A stretch of 64,000 bases of DNA from an uncultured Anderseniella sp. (GCA_947488295.1 CANKYU010000001.1:558001-622000), one strand, 5' to 3'. Counted from the stretch's first letter, positions 23,132-31,070 are shown. Notes: generated by a model not told the origin, from the sequence alone. Numbers and translations: made by a program.

Positions 23132-23648
23132 GTCCGGCGATCCTTGCCTGTTTTGCGAGCGTTGGCCCTTCGCGCATCACGAAGACCGCACGACGCGGGT
23201 GTAGAACTCTAATGTCTGGAGAATTCCGGCGAATGTCTGATGACAGGATTTGCAGCTAACGGATACAATTTCCGCTCCTGGTCTGCCATTTTGAACGTTC
23301 CGCCTGCAAATCCCTCCGCTTTTTGGGAGAACTGCGAGGTTGACGTTCTTAACAGCGTTTGAGCGTCTTGCGTTTTCCCGGGGTCAGGCAGACCGTGCGC
23401 TGACGTTTCTGTTTGGTTTTAGCCGTCATCGTGCTGCTGCTCGATCTTAATCGGTGGTCTGCCATAATTTAGGTCAGTTTTGCTGACCTAACCTCGCAGT
23501 TGTCATGCCAGAAATCTGTCCAATATGCAAGCGATCTTGGTGCCAGTGGTTTACAGGTTTATTTGCCCTGTTGCGGGTGTGCCGGACAGCCAGGCTGTGA
23601 TACTCAGACTGCGAAAACCAACACAGCCGCGCAATGTGGGATCAATCG
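23132..23648. other. Intergenic region between gltB and threonine aldolase
   Basis: 517 bases with no convincing gene on either strand. It must hold the divergent promoters of gltB and the aldolase gene. The one clear structure is the palindrome at 23469-23491 listed separately. Confidence 0.6.
23469..23491. promoter_or_regulatory. Perfect 9-bp palindrome, candidate operator
   Basis: TTAGGTCAG (23469-23477), spacer TTTTG, CTGACCTAA (23483-23491): a perfect dyad of 23 bases. It lies 338 bases upstream of gltB and 158 upstream of the aldolase start. There is no T-run, so an operator is more likely than a terminator. The cognate regulator is not known. Confidence 0.5.
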
Positions 23649-24713
23649 ATGAATTTTGGCAGTGACAATGTATATGGGGTGCATCCGGCAATCATGGATG
23701 CGATTGTGGAAGCCAACTCAGGCACGCAGAGCTCCTACGGCACCGATGTTTACACTCGCAAGGCGCAAGACCAGCTCAGTGCCGTGTTTGAATGTGAAAC
23801 GGACGTGTTTCTGGTGCTTACCGGCACGGCGGCCAACAGTCTTTGCCTGTCGGCCATGACCCCGCCCTACGGCGCGGTGATCTGCCATGGCGATGCGCAT
23901 ATCCTGGTGGATGAATGCGGTGCGCCTGAACTGTTCACCGGCGGCGCCAAACTGATCGGCATCGATGATCCTCTTGGAAAACTGCGGTTGGACAGCATTG
24001 AAAAAACACTGAATGGTTTCACACGCGGCGAACATGATCCCAAGCCGGCGGCTGTCTCCATTACCCAGGCAAGTGAACTGGGGACGGTTTACTCGATTGA
24101 TGAAATTGCCGCGATCGGGAAACTGGCCCGGTCGAAGGGCATGAAACTGCACATGGACGGTGCGCGGTTTGCCAATGCGCTGGTATCGCTGGGGTGTAGC
24201 CCTGCCGAAATGACCTGGAAGGCGGGTGTTGACGCGCTGTCTTTCGGGTGCACCAAGAACGGCGCGATGATGCTGGAGGCGGTGGTGTTTTTCGACCGGG
24301 CCCTGGCAGCGGATTTTTCCCACCGGCGCATGCGGGCCGCACAACTGGTTTCCAAGGGACGGTTTCTCGGGACCCAGATGAATTCGTATCTGGAGAACGG
24401 TTTGTGGCTTGATAATGCCCGTCATGCCAACGATATGGCTAGGTATCTGAGCGAGGCCCTGGAAGCGACGGGCAAGATGCGGTTACCGCTGCCGGCACAG
24501 GCCAACGAAGTGTTTCCGATCATGCCGAAAAGCCTGTTTGAGCTGCTGCTGTCAAAAGGTGTTGTGGCTTATCAGTGGCCCGGTGAGGGGCCTGGAAACG
24601 ACGTGGCGGCAGACGGAGAGATATTCGTGCGCTTTGTGTGTTCGTTCATGACCAGCAAAGCTGATTGTGACGGGGTGGTGAGAGAGGTCGAGAAATGGAA
24701 CGGCGCTATCTGA
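23649..24713 (+). CDS. ltaE: Threonine aldolase family PLP enzyme (low-specificity L-threonine aldolase)
   Basis: 354 residues from the ATG at 23649 (family start MNFGSDNV); an ATG five codons upstream is possible. It is a fold-type I PLP enzyme that cleaves L-threonine or L-allo-threonine to glycine and acetaldehyde. The PLP lysine is K203 in FGCTKNGAM; the aspartate that contacts the pyridine nitrogen is in LHMDGARFANA. Glycine supply is of interest here because the window also encodes malate thiokinase of the serine-cycle type. The next gene starts 19 bases before its stop. Confidence 0.9.
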   Translation: MNFGSDNVYGVHPAIMDAIVEANSGTQSSYGTDVYTRKAQDQLSAVFECETDVFLVLTGTAANSLCLSAMTPPYGAVICHGDAHILVDECGAPELFTGGAKLIGIDDPLGKLRLDSIEKTLNGFTRGEHDPKPAAVSITQASELGTVYSIDEIAAIGKLARSKGMKLHMDGARFANALVSLGCSPAEMTWKAGVDALSFGCTKNGAMMLEAVVFFDRALAADFSHRRMRAAQLVSKGRFLGTQMNSYLENGLWLDNARHANDMARYLSEALEATGKMRLPLPAQANEVFPIMPKSLFELLLSKGVVAYQWPGEGPGNDVAADGEIFVRFVCSFMTSKADCDGVVREVEKWNGAI

Positions 24714-25087
24714 CGCTATTGCTGGCTGGTCTGGGTTGTTTCATCGCATTGCCCCAGCCGCCGGCACAGGCGCAATCGGGTCATTTCTACTATTATGGAG
24801 ATCCGGGCTACAATCCCTACCGCTACCCGTATCCAGACCGGGACGGCTATGCACGCTTTGATCTCAACTGCGTTGATGCAGCCAGATTGTTGCGCCAGGA
24901 CGGATTTCGCGTTGTCGATGCGATCCGCTGCAAGCGGCACCTGCCTTTCGTTTACCTGGCTGTTCGGGACCGCAAGCGGTACCGGGTGACGATCAGCCAG
25001 TTTGACGGCGAGATACTGGAAGTGGTGCGCGCGGACGCCAAGTCCCGCAAGAAGCGCAAAAAGCGGCGCACGCGCAGAAAAAAGTAG
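24695..25087 (+). CDS. Small secreted protein with basic C-terminal tail, function unknown
   Basis: 130 residues. A signal peptide (LTLLLAGLGCFIALP, cleavage near AQAQ) is followed by a Tyr/Pro-rich stretch (FYYYGDPGYNPYRYPYPD) and a compact domain with two cysteines (LNCVDAARLLRQDGF and AIRCKRH) and the segment KRYRVTISQFDGEILEVVR, which resembles a PepSY-type strand-turn-strand. The tail is almost all Lys/Arg. GAGG lies seven bases before the ATG, and it overlaps the aldolase gene by 19 bases. PepSY similarity is weak and by eye only. Confidence 0.7.
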   Translation: MERRYLTLLLAGLGCFIALPQPPAQAQSGHFYYYGDPGYNPYRYPYPDRDGYARFDLNCVDAARLLRQDGFRVVDAIRCKRHLPFVYLAVRDRKRYRVTISQFDGEILEVVRADAKSRKKRKKRRTRRKK

Positions 25088-25115
25088 GGCGCCGAAGATG
25101 AAATCTTCAGCGCCC
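25087..25115 (-). terminator. Intrinsic terminator of hsp20 gene
   Basis: GGGCGC-C-GAAGAT, loop GAA, ATCTTC-A-GCGCCC: twelve base pairs with one mismatch. Read on the minus strand it is followed by TACTTTTTT. That T-tract is the complement of the lysine codons ending the convergent plus-strand gene, and the stem overlaps that gene's stop codon. On the plus strand there is no T-run. Confidence 0.7.
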
Positions 25116-25140
25116 CGCGGTTTGCAGAAACACCTGCCCT

Positions 25141-25593
25141 TTAGGCGGCTTTCTTGTCCTCGATCAGTTTGGCCTTCTTGCCGGCACCCTTGATTGCAAT
25201 GGTGCGGGGCTTCATGGCCTCGGGAAGCTCACGCTTCAGGTCGATGTGAAGCAGGCCGTTTTCAATTTCAGCGCCGGTCACTTCAACATGATCGGCAAGC
25301 TGGAAGCGGCGGTCAAAATTGCGAGCCGCAATGCCCTGATGCAGGAAATTCACCTGCTCGGCGCGGCCTTGCTTCTGGCCGGTTACGGTCAGCGCATTGC
25401 TTTTCACTTCAATGGCCAGTTCATCGGGGGTGAACCCCGCAACAGCCATGGTGATGCGATAGGTGTCTTCGCCGGTGCGCTCGATGTTGTAGGGCGGGTA
25501 GGTTGGCGTATCCACGGTGTTGACTTCGTCGAGCATTTTGGCCAGACGGTCAAAACCAACGCCGGTGCGATAAAGTGGGGTCAAATCAAACAT
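25141..25593 (-). CDS. Small heat-shock protein, Hsp20/alpha-crystallin family
   Basis: 150 residues from the ATG at 25593 (FDLTPLYRTGVGFDRLAKML), an IbpA-like N-terminus. The alpha-crystallin domain spans about residues 35-130 (IERTGEDTYRITMAVAGFTPDELAI, then ARNFDRRFQLADHVEVTGAEIENGLLHIDLKRELP), and a short basic tail follows. It is an ATP-independent holdase for unfolding proteins. An AAGGA lies about nine bases before the ATG and sits in the predicted RNA thermometer. In-frame ATGs further upstream would place the start inside that hairpin and are rejected. Confidence 0.93.
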   Translation of the reverse strand: MFDLTPLYRTGVGFDRLAKMLDEVNTVDTPTYPPYNIERTGEDTYRITMAVAGFTPDELAIEVKSNALTVTGQKQGRAEQVNFLHQGIAARNFDRRFQLADHVEVTGAEIENGLLHIDLKRELPEAMKPRTIAIKGAGKKAKLIEDKKAA

Positions 25594-25599
25594 GATGTT

Positions 25600-25692
25600 C
25601 ATCCTTTCCATAAGCGATGCAGTTTGTTTGTGCACCCTCCCTGTAGACGGGCAGGGTGTCGATCAGTTACGTGGACCCGTTGTGGCATCCAC
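25600..25692 (-). promoter_or_regulatory. ROSE-like RNA thermometer in the hsp20 5' UTR
   Basis: On the minus strand the last 20 bases before the start region (25619 to 25600) fold as CAUC-G-CUU, loop AUGGA, AAGGAUG: seven pairs with the G of UCGCU bulged out and the AAGGA Shine-Dalgarno fully paired. This matches the ROSE rule, U(U/C)GCU opposite AGGA with a bulged G. A second stem further 5' (CACCCT/AGGGTG with inner CCC/GGG, 25633-25658) fits the multi-hairpin layout of ROSE elements. Melting at high temperature should free the ribosome site. Confidence 0.72.
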
Positions 25693-25699
25693 AATGAAT

Positions 25700-25727
25700 A
25701 TTTAGGAGACCTTTTTCCGGTTTCAAG
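25700..25727 (-). promoter_or_regulatory. Candidate sigma-32 promoter, proximal
   Basis: Minus strand CTTGAAA (25727-25721), 12-base spacer, CTCCTAAAT (25708-25700). The -35 is a perfect RpoH element and the -10 is close to the alphaproteobacterial form CCTATNT. Initiation near 25693 gives a leader of about 100 bases, the usual length for ROSE. Confidence 0.55.
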
Positions 25728-25755
25728 CCCTGCCGTTTTGTTGCTGCAAATCACT

Positions 25756-25778
25756 TTATGGGGTGCCTACAATGCAAG
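25756..25778 (-). promoter_or_regulatory. Candidate sigma-32 promoter, distal
   Basis: Minus strand CTTGCAT (25778-25772), then CCCCATAA (25763-25756), close to the heat-shock consensus CTTGAA...CCCCATNT. It would give a leader of roughly 155 bases. Whether one or both sites are used is not known. Confidence 0.45.
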
Positions 25779-25804
25779 AGACGGGTCAGTAGAAATATGA
25801 TCAA

Positions 25805-26791
25805 ATGGCCGGTGAGGGGAAACTACAAGGAATGGCAACAGATATGGCAGACGGATTTGTGTTGGTTGCCGGCAATCCCGTGCCTGCCAATGCCAGTTGC
25901 GGATATCTTGACGTTTCCGACAAGATAAAAGTGCGATACGGCCTGTTTCCGGCGGTAGGCGAGGCCCGCGGCACCGTATGTTTTCTGCAGGGCCGTGGCG
26001 AATGCCTGGAGCGCAATTTCGAGACCATCCGGGATCTTACAGAGCGCGGCTACCAGGTGGCGGCGCTTGACTGGCGCGGGCAGGGCGGTTCACCACCTGC
26101 CGACGGGCCCGGCCGGCATGGCCACATATCGACTTTCCGGCATTATCTGTCCGACTTCACGAAATTCATGGAAGAGGTGGTCCTGCCCGATTGCAGGCCG
26201 CCTTACATCCTGCTCGGAAACTCCATGGGCGGCCATATCGGCCTGCGCACCATTGCCAAACACAACTGGTTTGCCGCTGCCGTCATGGTGGCCCCGCTGA
26301 TCGATATTCCAAATACCCACCTGCCACGATGGTTCAAGATAGCCGTTGTCACGGGCATGACCTGTATTGGGCTGGGACGGTTGAAGGTGCCGTTTCATAA
26401 TTCAAGACTGATCCGGCCGGAGGACTTTCCAAAAAATCCGCTGACCTCGGACAAGACCCGCTTCATGCGCAATATGCGCTTGTGGCAGGAGGCCCCGCAT
26501 CTGTCGGCCATCGCGCCAACAGTCGGCTGGGTGAGCGCGGCGCTGAGATCGTGCAGGAAACTGCGTGCGCTGAACGACACCACACCGCTGCGCTGCCCGG
26601 CGCTGCTGGTCATCGCCGGTCAGGATATCGTAGTGGCCAATGAGACAATCCAGCAATTCGCCCGATTTGTGCCGGGAGCCGCCACCATCACCATCAATGG
26701 CGCAAAACACGACATTCTGGCGGAAATAGACACGATCCGGGACCAGTTTTTCGCGGCTTTCGATGCGTTCGTTGCTGACCGGATAAAGTAA
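25805..26791 (+). CDS. Alpha/beta hydrolase, lysophospholipase-like (PldB family)
   Basis: 328 residues. The nucleophile elbow GNSMGG (YILLGNSMGGHIGLR) supplies Ser; the Asp is probably in VIAGQDIVVAN and the His in INGAKHDILAE. The oxyanion region FLQGRGECLERN and the LDWRGQGGS loop are typical of the monoacylglycerol lipase/lysophospholipase L2 group. No signal peptide is seen, so the enzyme is cytoplasmic or peripheral. The start is uncertain: ATG codons at 25805, 25832 and 25844 are all in frame and none has an ideal Shine-Dalgarno. Confidence 0.85.
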   Translation: MAGEGKLQGMATDMADGFVLVAGNPVPANASCGYLDVSDKIKVRYGLFPAVGEARGTVCFLQGRGECLERNFETIRDLTERGYQVAALDWRGQGGSPPADGPGRHGHISTFRHYLSDFTKFMEEVVLPDCRPPYILLGNSMGGHIGLRTIAKHNWFAAAVMVAPLIDIPNTHLPRWFKIAVVTGMTCIGLGRLKVPFHNSRLIRPEDFPKNPLTSDKTRFMRNMRLWQEAPHLSAIAPTVGWVSAALRSCRKLRALNDTTPLRCPALLVIAGQDIVVANETIQQFARFVPGAATITINGAKHDILAEIDTIRDQFFAAFDAFVADRIK

Positions 26792-26833
26792 CTTTCGGTT
26801 TGTCACGACAGTGGGCACTGTGCCGGACCATCA

Positions 26834-27589
26834 ATGAAGATTTTTGAGACATATCCAACGCTTGGCAACGGCATTGCCCGACTTTCCAACCTGCTCTCTG
26901 GCAACTGTTGCGCTCATCACGGCATCCGGCGAAGCGGCACAAACTACCTGCTTCGAATTCTGATCGACTTGAAGTTGTGCCCGCTCAACGCCTTCGATCC
27001 ACAAAGGACCAACCCGAAACACAAGCACTTCAGATGGCAATCCGACAAGTCGTCGATAAAGATGCATGATCATTACAAAAACGACATTACCTCGCCTGAC
27101 CTGGATGCGTTGAACTCAATCGCCGGTTATCCAGGAGCAACCAGACACCTCGTAATATTCAAGCCGCCGGAACCGTGGTTGGCGTCCATAGTGAACTGGG
27201 GAATAGACTGTGGCTGGCATCACAGCGTCGAAGAGGCCGCCAGTTCGGAAAAACTGTTGGATGCACTTGGCGAATATGATGCGTATTACCACTTCTGGCA
27301 GGAAATTTCACAAGCCAATCGGAACCGGGCATTGATGCTTTGTTATGATGACGTTTTCGAACGCCCTCTTCTGGTGGCCGATGCCCTGGATGGGCTGGGT
27401 GTAAAATACAACTCAAAACACCTGCCCCGGAACCTGGGACGATATCCCGAGATCAAGATGTCGCGGGCAAACAGACCAAGCTATATCGATGACAACACCC
27501 GTTTGCGTATAAAAAGCGTTGTATGCAACTATAACTTCCGGTTCTCACGGGAACCCTGCCGCACCAACGCCGATCATCCGGGGAGTTGA
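26834..27589 (+). CDS. Sulfotransferase-like P-loop protein
   Basis: 251 residues. The segment HHGIRRSGTNYLLRILIDL near residue 38 resembles the 5'-phosphosulfate-binding loop of PAPS-dependent sulfotransferases, and LVIFKPPEPWLASIVNW resembles the downstream strand-helix that carries R-D-P in that family. The 3'-phosphate serine/arginine motif is not obvious. Such genes often decorate surface glycans or secreted metabolites. Codon use and the lack of a strong Shine-Dalgarno differ somewhat from neighbours, hinting at transfer. It is convergent with the hisN-like gene, 45 bases apart. Confidence 0.6.
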   Translation: MKIFETYPTLGNGIARLSNLLSGNCCAHHGIRRSGTNYLLRILIDLKLCPLNAFDPQRTNPKHKHFRWQSDKSSIKMHDHYKNDITSPDLDALNSIAGYPGATRHLVIFKPPEPWLASIVNWGIDCGWHHSVEEAASSEKLLDALGEYDAYYHFWQEISQANRNRALMLCYDDVFERPLLVADALDGLGVKYNSKHLPRNLGRYPEIKMSRANRPSYIDDNTRLRIKSVVCNYNFRFSREPCRTNADHPGS

Positions 27590-27634
27590 CCGGTATCGCG
27601 TCTATCCAGGCGAAAACCGCTCTGATCAGGCAAT

Positions 27635-28441
27635 TCACCTGAGCAAAACCATCGCCTGTTCATGCAGCGCCTTGTTGGCCGCCACAAGAATATCACCACC
27701 ATCTGAGGCATCGGCTCCGTCCCATGTCGTGACTATGCCACCGGCGCCTTCCACGATCGGCACCAGGGCGGCTATGTCGTAAGACTGCAGCCCGGTATCG
27801 ATGCTGATGCCCAGCTGGCCTGCCGCAACCATGCAGTGAAAGTATGAATCTGCATCAAAACGCAAGTGCTGAACCGCAGTCTCGATACGCATCAGGCGCT
27901 CCTGGTGGCCATGTTTGCGAAAAAGATACGGTGCGGTTGTGCCGGCCAGCACATTGGCGATGTCGGTTTCACTGGTACAGCGCAGTTGGGTCTTCCGATC
28001 TGCGTGCAACAGGAATGCACCTGCCTGGCTGCCCGCGAATATCTCGTCCGTGAACGGTTGTCCGGCAGCGCCGGCAATCATGCGGCCCTTGTGTTTGACC
28101 CCGACCAGCGCCATCCAGGTGGGGGTGCCGGAGATGAAACTGCGGGTGCCGTCAATCGGGTCCAGTATCCAGGTGAAGTCGCTGTTTGCGGTCTTCTCGC
28201 CGAATTCCTCGCCCACAATGCCATGGTCGGGGTAGCGTTCCTCGATCATGGCGCGCATGACGTGTTCTGCGGCCCGATCAGCCTGGGTGACCGGATCAAA
28301 CCCGCCGGCCTGCTTGTTGTCGACTGCCATTGAGGTGCGGAACATGGGCAGGACAACGGGAGAAACTGCCTGCGCCAGCTCAATTGCAAAGGCCAGAATC
28401 TCATTTGTTGAATTGCCGGCAGGATTTTCGTCTTGGGTCAT
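27635..28441 (-). CDS. hisN: Inositol monophosphatase family, HisN-type histidinol-phosphatase
   Basis: 268 residues of the Mg2+-dependent, Li+-sensitive phosphatase superfamily. Metal ligands are visible in GIVGEEFGE and WILDPIDGTRSFISG, with the final motif in GLQSYDIAALVPIVEGAGG. DPVTQADRAAEHVMR near residue 50 and the overall order match HisN, which dephosphorylates L-histidinol phosphate; inositol-1-phosphatase activity is the alternative. No other his gene is nearby, which is usual for hisN in alphaproteobacteria. Confidence 0.85.
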   Translation of the reverse strand: MTQDENPAGNSTNEILAFAIELAQAVSPVVLPMFRTSMAVDNKQAGGFDPVTQADRAAEHVMRAMIEERYPDHGIVGEEFGEKTANSDFTWILDPIDGTRSFISGTPTWMALVGVKHKGRMIAGAAGQPFTDEIFAGSQAGAFLLHADRKTQLRCTSETDIANVLAGTTAPYLFRKHGHQERLMRIETAVQHLRFDADSYFHCMVAAGQLGISIDTGLQSYDIAALVPIVEGAGGIVTTWDGADASDGGDILVAANKALHEQAMVLLR

Positions 28442-28657
28442 GGAATGAAGCTCTTATTTATGTTGCAGTTGCACAATAAGCGGTCATATTGCTGTCTTCA
28501 AGCTATGCAGCCTGTGCATTTCTGTAATGCAGTCAAACAGATATTTTGGGCGTCAGCGCGAGAAATATCTCAAAATACTATTTTACATCAATAATTTAGT
28601 CCTCAGCAATGATTGTTTCCGCTCGTATTTGCCGGAAAAATTATTATCGACACAGCC
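28442..28657. other. Intergenic region upstream of small RNA
   Basis: About 216 AT-richer bases between the hisN-like start and the small RNA promoter; with the RNA itself the gap between proteins is 356 bases. It must hold the promoter of the hisN-like gene on the minus strand. No coding frame is supported. Confidence 0.5.
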
Positions 28658-28686
28658 TTGAATCTGTCACTGTGCAGTGCAATATA
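28658..28686 (+). promoter_or_regulatory. Sigma-70-like promoter of small RNA
   Basis: TTGAAT (28658-28663), 17-base spacer, AATATA (28681-28686; CAATAT one base earlier is the alternative). Initiation is predicted near 28691. Confidence 0.5.
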
Positions 28687-28690
28687 GGCC

Positions 28691-28793
28691 ATGGTGAAAA
28701 CGAAGGATCACTCCTTCTTCTTCACTTGCCCTTTTTAGGGCGTTTCCTCCCTAGACTTGGGCCGCCGTGCATATGCATGTGCGGCCCTTTTTT
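28691..28793 (+). ncRNA. Trans-acting small RNA, alpha-r8/MmgR-like
   Basis: A ~100-base transcript with three hairpins. First, GTGAA...GAAGGA-UCAC-UCCUUC...UUCAC. Second, GCCCU-UUUU-AGGGC. Then an unpaired GUUUCCUCCCUAGACUU, and a terminator GGGCCGC...GCGGCCC (28759-28787) with six T residues. The unpaired UUUCCUCCCU is complementary to Shine-Dalgarno sequences. From memory it is the conserved core of the rhizobial alpha-r8 family, whose member MmgR limits polyhydroxybutyrate granule formation in Sinorhizobium meliloti. The family call is by recognition; the RNA gene itself is well supported by promoter, fold and terminator. It is convergent with the acetyltransferase gene, ending five bases from its stop. 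Confidence 0.75.
28759..28793 (+). terminator. Rho-independent terminator of the small RNA
   Basis: Seven-base GC stem GGGCCGC (28759-28765) and GCGGCCC (28781-28787), an inner palindrome TGCATATGCA that can extend the stem, then TTTTTT (28788-28793). Confidence 0.85.
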
Positions 28794-28797
28794 CGGT

Positions 28798-29304
28798 TTA
28801 CCGCCGCTCCGGCCCGGTTTCCCTGACATCGGCGATATGCAGCGACATCAGATTGTAATGGCTGCGATCTTCAAAACCGGTACGCCTGTACAGCGCTTTG
28901 GCCGCCTTGTTGTCCCGTTCTACCTCCAGATGCAGCGCGCATAGGCCTTCCCGCCGGGCCCATGTGCACACCGCCTTGAGGGCGGCGCTGCCGAAACCCT
29001 GCCCGCGAAAGGCCTCAACGACGAACAATTCATCCACGAACGCGTCGCGGCCGCCAAATTCCAGAGAAAATCCGAATGCGATGACGGCATAACCGATAAT
29101 ATCGCCATCGTGGCGTTGCATCAGGAGAATGCGTCCCTGGGCAGGCATGGTCAGCAGAGCGTCAATTGAAGCCCGCCGGGCCTGCGCCGTCACGCTGACA
29201 CCCTCATGCCGGTGAAAGCCTGCAACAAGGGTATCGATTTCGGCAGATTGTTCCGGTCCGGCTTCGAGCAAGCGGATTGGCGCCGGGTCAGCGGGCGTAT
29301 TCAT
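28798..29304 (-). CDS. GNAT-family N-acetyltransferase
   Basis: 168 residues from the ATG at 29304, which overlaps the TGA of the upstream amidohydrolase gene by one base (TGATG); a GTG one codon earlier is in frame. The acetyl-CoA pyrophosphate loop is FRGQGFGSAALKAV (Q/RxxGxG/A), followed by LHLEVERDNKAAKALYRRTGF, the classic GNAT motif A/B. It transfers acetyl from acetyl-CoA to an amine; the substrate cannot be predicted. It is translationally coupled with the amidohydrolase gene. Confidence 0.9.
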   Translation of the reverse strand: MNTPADPAPIRLLEAGPEQSAEIDTLVAGFHRHEGVSVTAQARRASIDALLTMPAQGRILLMQRHDGDIIGYAVIAFGFSLEFGGRDAFVDELFVVEAFRGQGFGSAALKAVCTWARREGLCALHLEVERDNKAAKALYRRTGFEDRSHYNLMSLHIADVRETGPERR

Positions 29305-30194
29305 CACTCGGCGGCAATGGAGCGCGGCGGCGTTGTTTCGGTTGCGCGCGCAATGAAACGCGACATGACATCGAGCATCAGGGTCTGCAGACGGGAAAAT
29401 CCGCGGGTTTTCTTCAAGGTGGTTTCATTCATGTACAGCCCGCGATTGACCTCGATCTGCACGGCATGAACGTCTTCGCGCGGGCGGCCGTATTTCTGGG
29501 TAATGAAACCACCGGCGTAAGGCCGGTTGCGCGACACTTTCAGCCCGTGGGCGCGCAACTGTTCTTCAAGGTGGCGGACGATCCAGGCTGAACAACTGGT
29601 CCCGTGCCGGTCGCCCAGGACGATGTCCGGACGGCCGGAGCCAGAAAGACCGGCCACCGACGGCATCGAGTGGCAGTCCACCAGGATGGCGGTCTGAAAA
29701 CGTTTGAACGTGCTTGCCACGAGATCCCTGAGCGCCTCATGATAGGGCATATAGTAATGCTGGATGCGGCGGTCTGCGTCGGGCCAGCTCAGGGTGTCCA
29801 GGTAAATGTTTTCACCTTCGCTCACAATGCGCGGAATGGTGCCCAGACCTCCGGCGACCCGTGCTGATGCGGTGTTGACATGCGCCGGCAACGGGTCGTG
29901 AAACATGTTGGGATCCAGCTCGAACGGTTCCCGGTTGACATCCAGCCAGGCCCTGGGAAAGCGGGCTTTCATCAACGGTGCGCCAAGGGCGGTCGCCGTT
30001 CCGAACAATTCATCGACGAAACAGTCCTCCGAGCGGCGCAGATTGTGCAGGTCCAGCCGGGACGATGCCTGAAATTCGGATCCGTAGTCACTGCCGGAAT
30101 GCGGTGAATTGAACACGACCGGTGACGTTTGCACCCGAGGCGCGTCAATCTGGAAGCCGGGTTCAACCCGGTCTGTTTTGGATTTACGTGTCAT
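29304..30194 (-). CDS. N-formylglutamate amidohydrolase family protein
   Basis: 296 residues from the ATG at 30194; the open frame upstream to 30284 is not conserved in character. Family features are VVFNSPHSGSDYGSEF at the N-terminus, FVDELFG, MKARFPRAWLDVNREPFELDPNMF, LVDCHSMPS with probable zinc ligands, and QIEVNRGLYMNE. The zinc hydrolase removes formate from N-formyl-glutamate in histidine degradation, but many alphaproteobacterial copies stand alone, as here. It is divergent from cpdR across 322 bases, an arrangement I also recall from other Rhizobiales. Confidence 0.88.
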   Translation of the reverse strand: MTRKSKTDRVEPGFQIDAPRVQTSPVVFNSPHSGSDYGSEFQASSRLDLHNLRRSEDCFVDELFGTATALGAPLMKARFPRAWLDVNREPFELDPNMFHDPLPAHVNTASARVAGGLGTIPRIVSEGENIYLDTLSWPDADRRIQHYYMPYHEALRDLVASTFKRFQTAILVDCHSMPSVAGLSGSGRPDIVLGDRHGTSCSAWIVRHLEEQLRAHGLKVSRNRPYAGGFITQKYGRPREDVHAVQIEVNRGLYMNETTLKKTRGFSRLQTLMLDVMSRFIARATETTPPRSIAAE

Positions 30195-30516
30195 GGGCAG
30201 ACGGGTCGCTGTACGGTTGGATGGACAATCGGTGGTTGTAACGTTCACCGGGCCATTAAGCCCCCGGCAGAGCGGGTGCGTCAACGCCGTTTATCGCTCT
30301 GGCCTGGAGTATTTCACCAGTTGAGGCGGCATTGCGAAATTCTGTGCCGATTTTTGCTTTCATTGCAGGCCGGGACACGCCGGGACATTTAAATTCGATG
30401 AATTGACACTATGCGTCTTCACATGCGGTTTACTCTTTGACAGTATGGTGCCGCGGTGTGGGTGGGCAGTGCGCAAATGCTGGCCATTGGAAATTTCTGG
30501 AGGCTGGTGAGCGGCA
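30195..30516. other. Divergent promoter region between amidohydrolase and cpdR
   Basis: 322 bases with no gene. GGAGG at about 30501 and GGTGAG closer to the ATG serve cpdR. I could not find a paired TTAA-N7-TTAA CtrA box. Confidence 0.5.
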
Positions 30517-30876
30517 ATGGCTCGTATTCTACTTGCTGAAGATGACAACGACATGCGCGGCTTCCTGGCCCGTGCGCTGGAACGCGCCGGTCACGAGGTG
30601 CATTCGTTTGCTGAAGGCGTAAGCGCGTTCGAAGAACTCAAATCGCGCGAGGTTGATCTCCTGCTCACTGATATCGTGATGCCTGAGATGGACGGCATAG
30701 AGCTTGCCCGGCGGGCTGCCGAACTGGACCCGGCGTTGAAAATCATGTTCATCACCGGATTTGCCGCTGTCGCCCTGCATCCGGATTCCGAGGCGCCGCG
30801 CGATGCCAAGATACTGTCAAAGCCGTTTCATTTGCGCGATCTGGTGAATGAAGTCGACCGGATGATCGCCGCCTGA
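30517..30876 (+). CDS. cpdR: Single-domain response regulator CpdR
   Basis: 119 residues, a receiver domain only. The phospho-acceptor is D52 in LLLTDIVMPEMDG; the acidic pair is in LLAEDDNDMRGFL, and K lies in ILSKPFHLRDL. The run IMFITGFAAVALHPDSEAP and the terminal Ala-Ala are specific to CpdR. In Caulobacter and rhizobia, unphosphorylated CpdR localises ClpXP to the pole and primes degradation of substrates such as PdeA; CckA-ChpT phosphorylation inactivates it. The neighbouring N-formylglutamate amidohydrolase-like gene and tRNA-Val fit the usual locus. Confidence 0.95.
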   Translation: MARILLAEDDNDMRGFLARALERAGHEVHSFAEGVSAFEELKSREVDLLLTDIVMPEMDGIELARRAAELDPALKIMFITGFAAVALHPDSEAPRDAKILSKPFHLRDLVNEVDRMIAA

Positions 30877-30995
30877 CAGTCGCCTGCAAACGGGCCTTGC
30901 ATGGGCGTTGCCAACCTTATATAGAAGCCTTCGCGTTCAACACGCGACCGATCTGCCGATGGCCCGACACCGGGTCCACGACAATGGCAGCCTTC

Positions 30996-31070
<75 letters not shown>

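Noticed and set aside
28609..28944. 111-codon plus-strand frame over the small RNA
   Set aside because: It crosses the RNA promoter, hairpins and terminator and continues antisense into the acetyltransferase gene; the RNA interpretation explains the sequence better.
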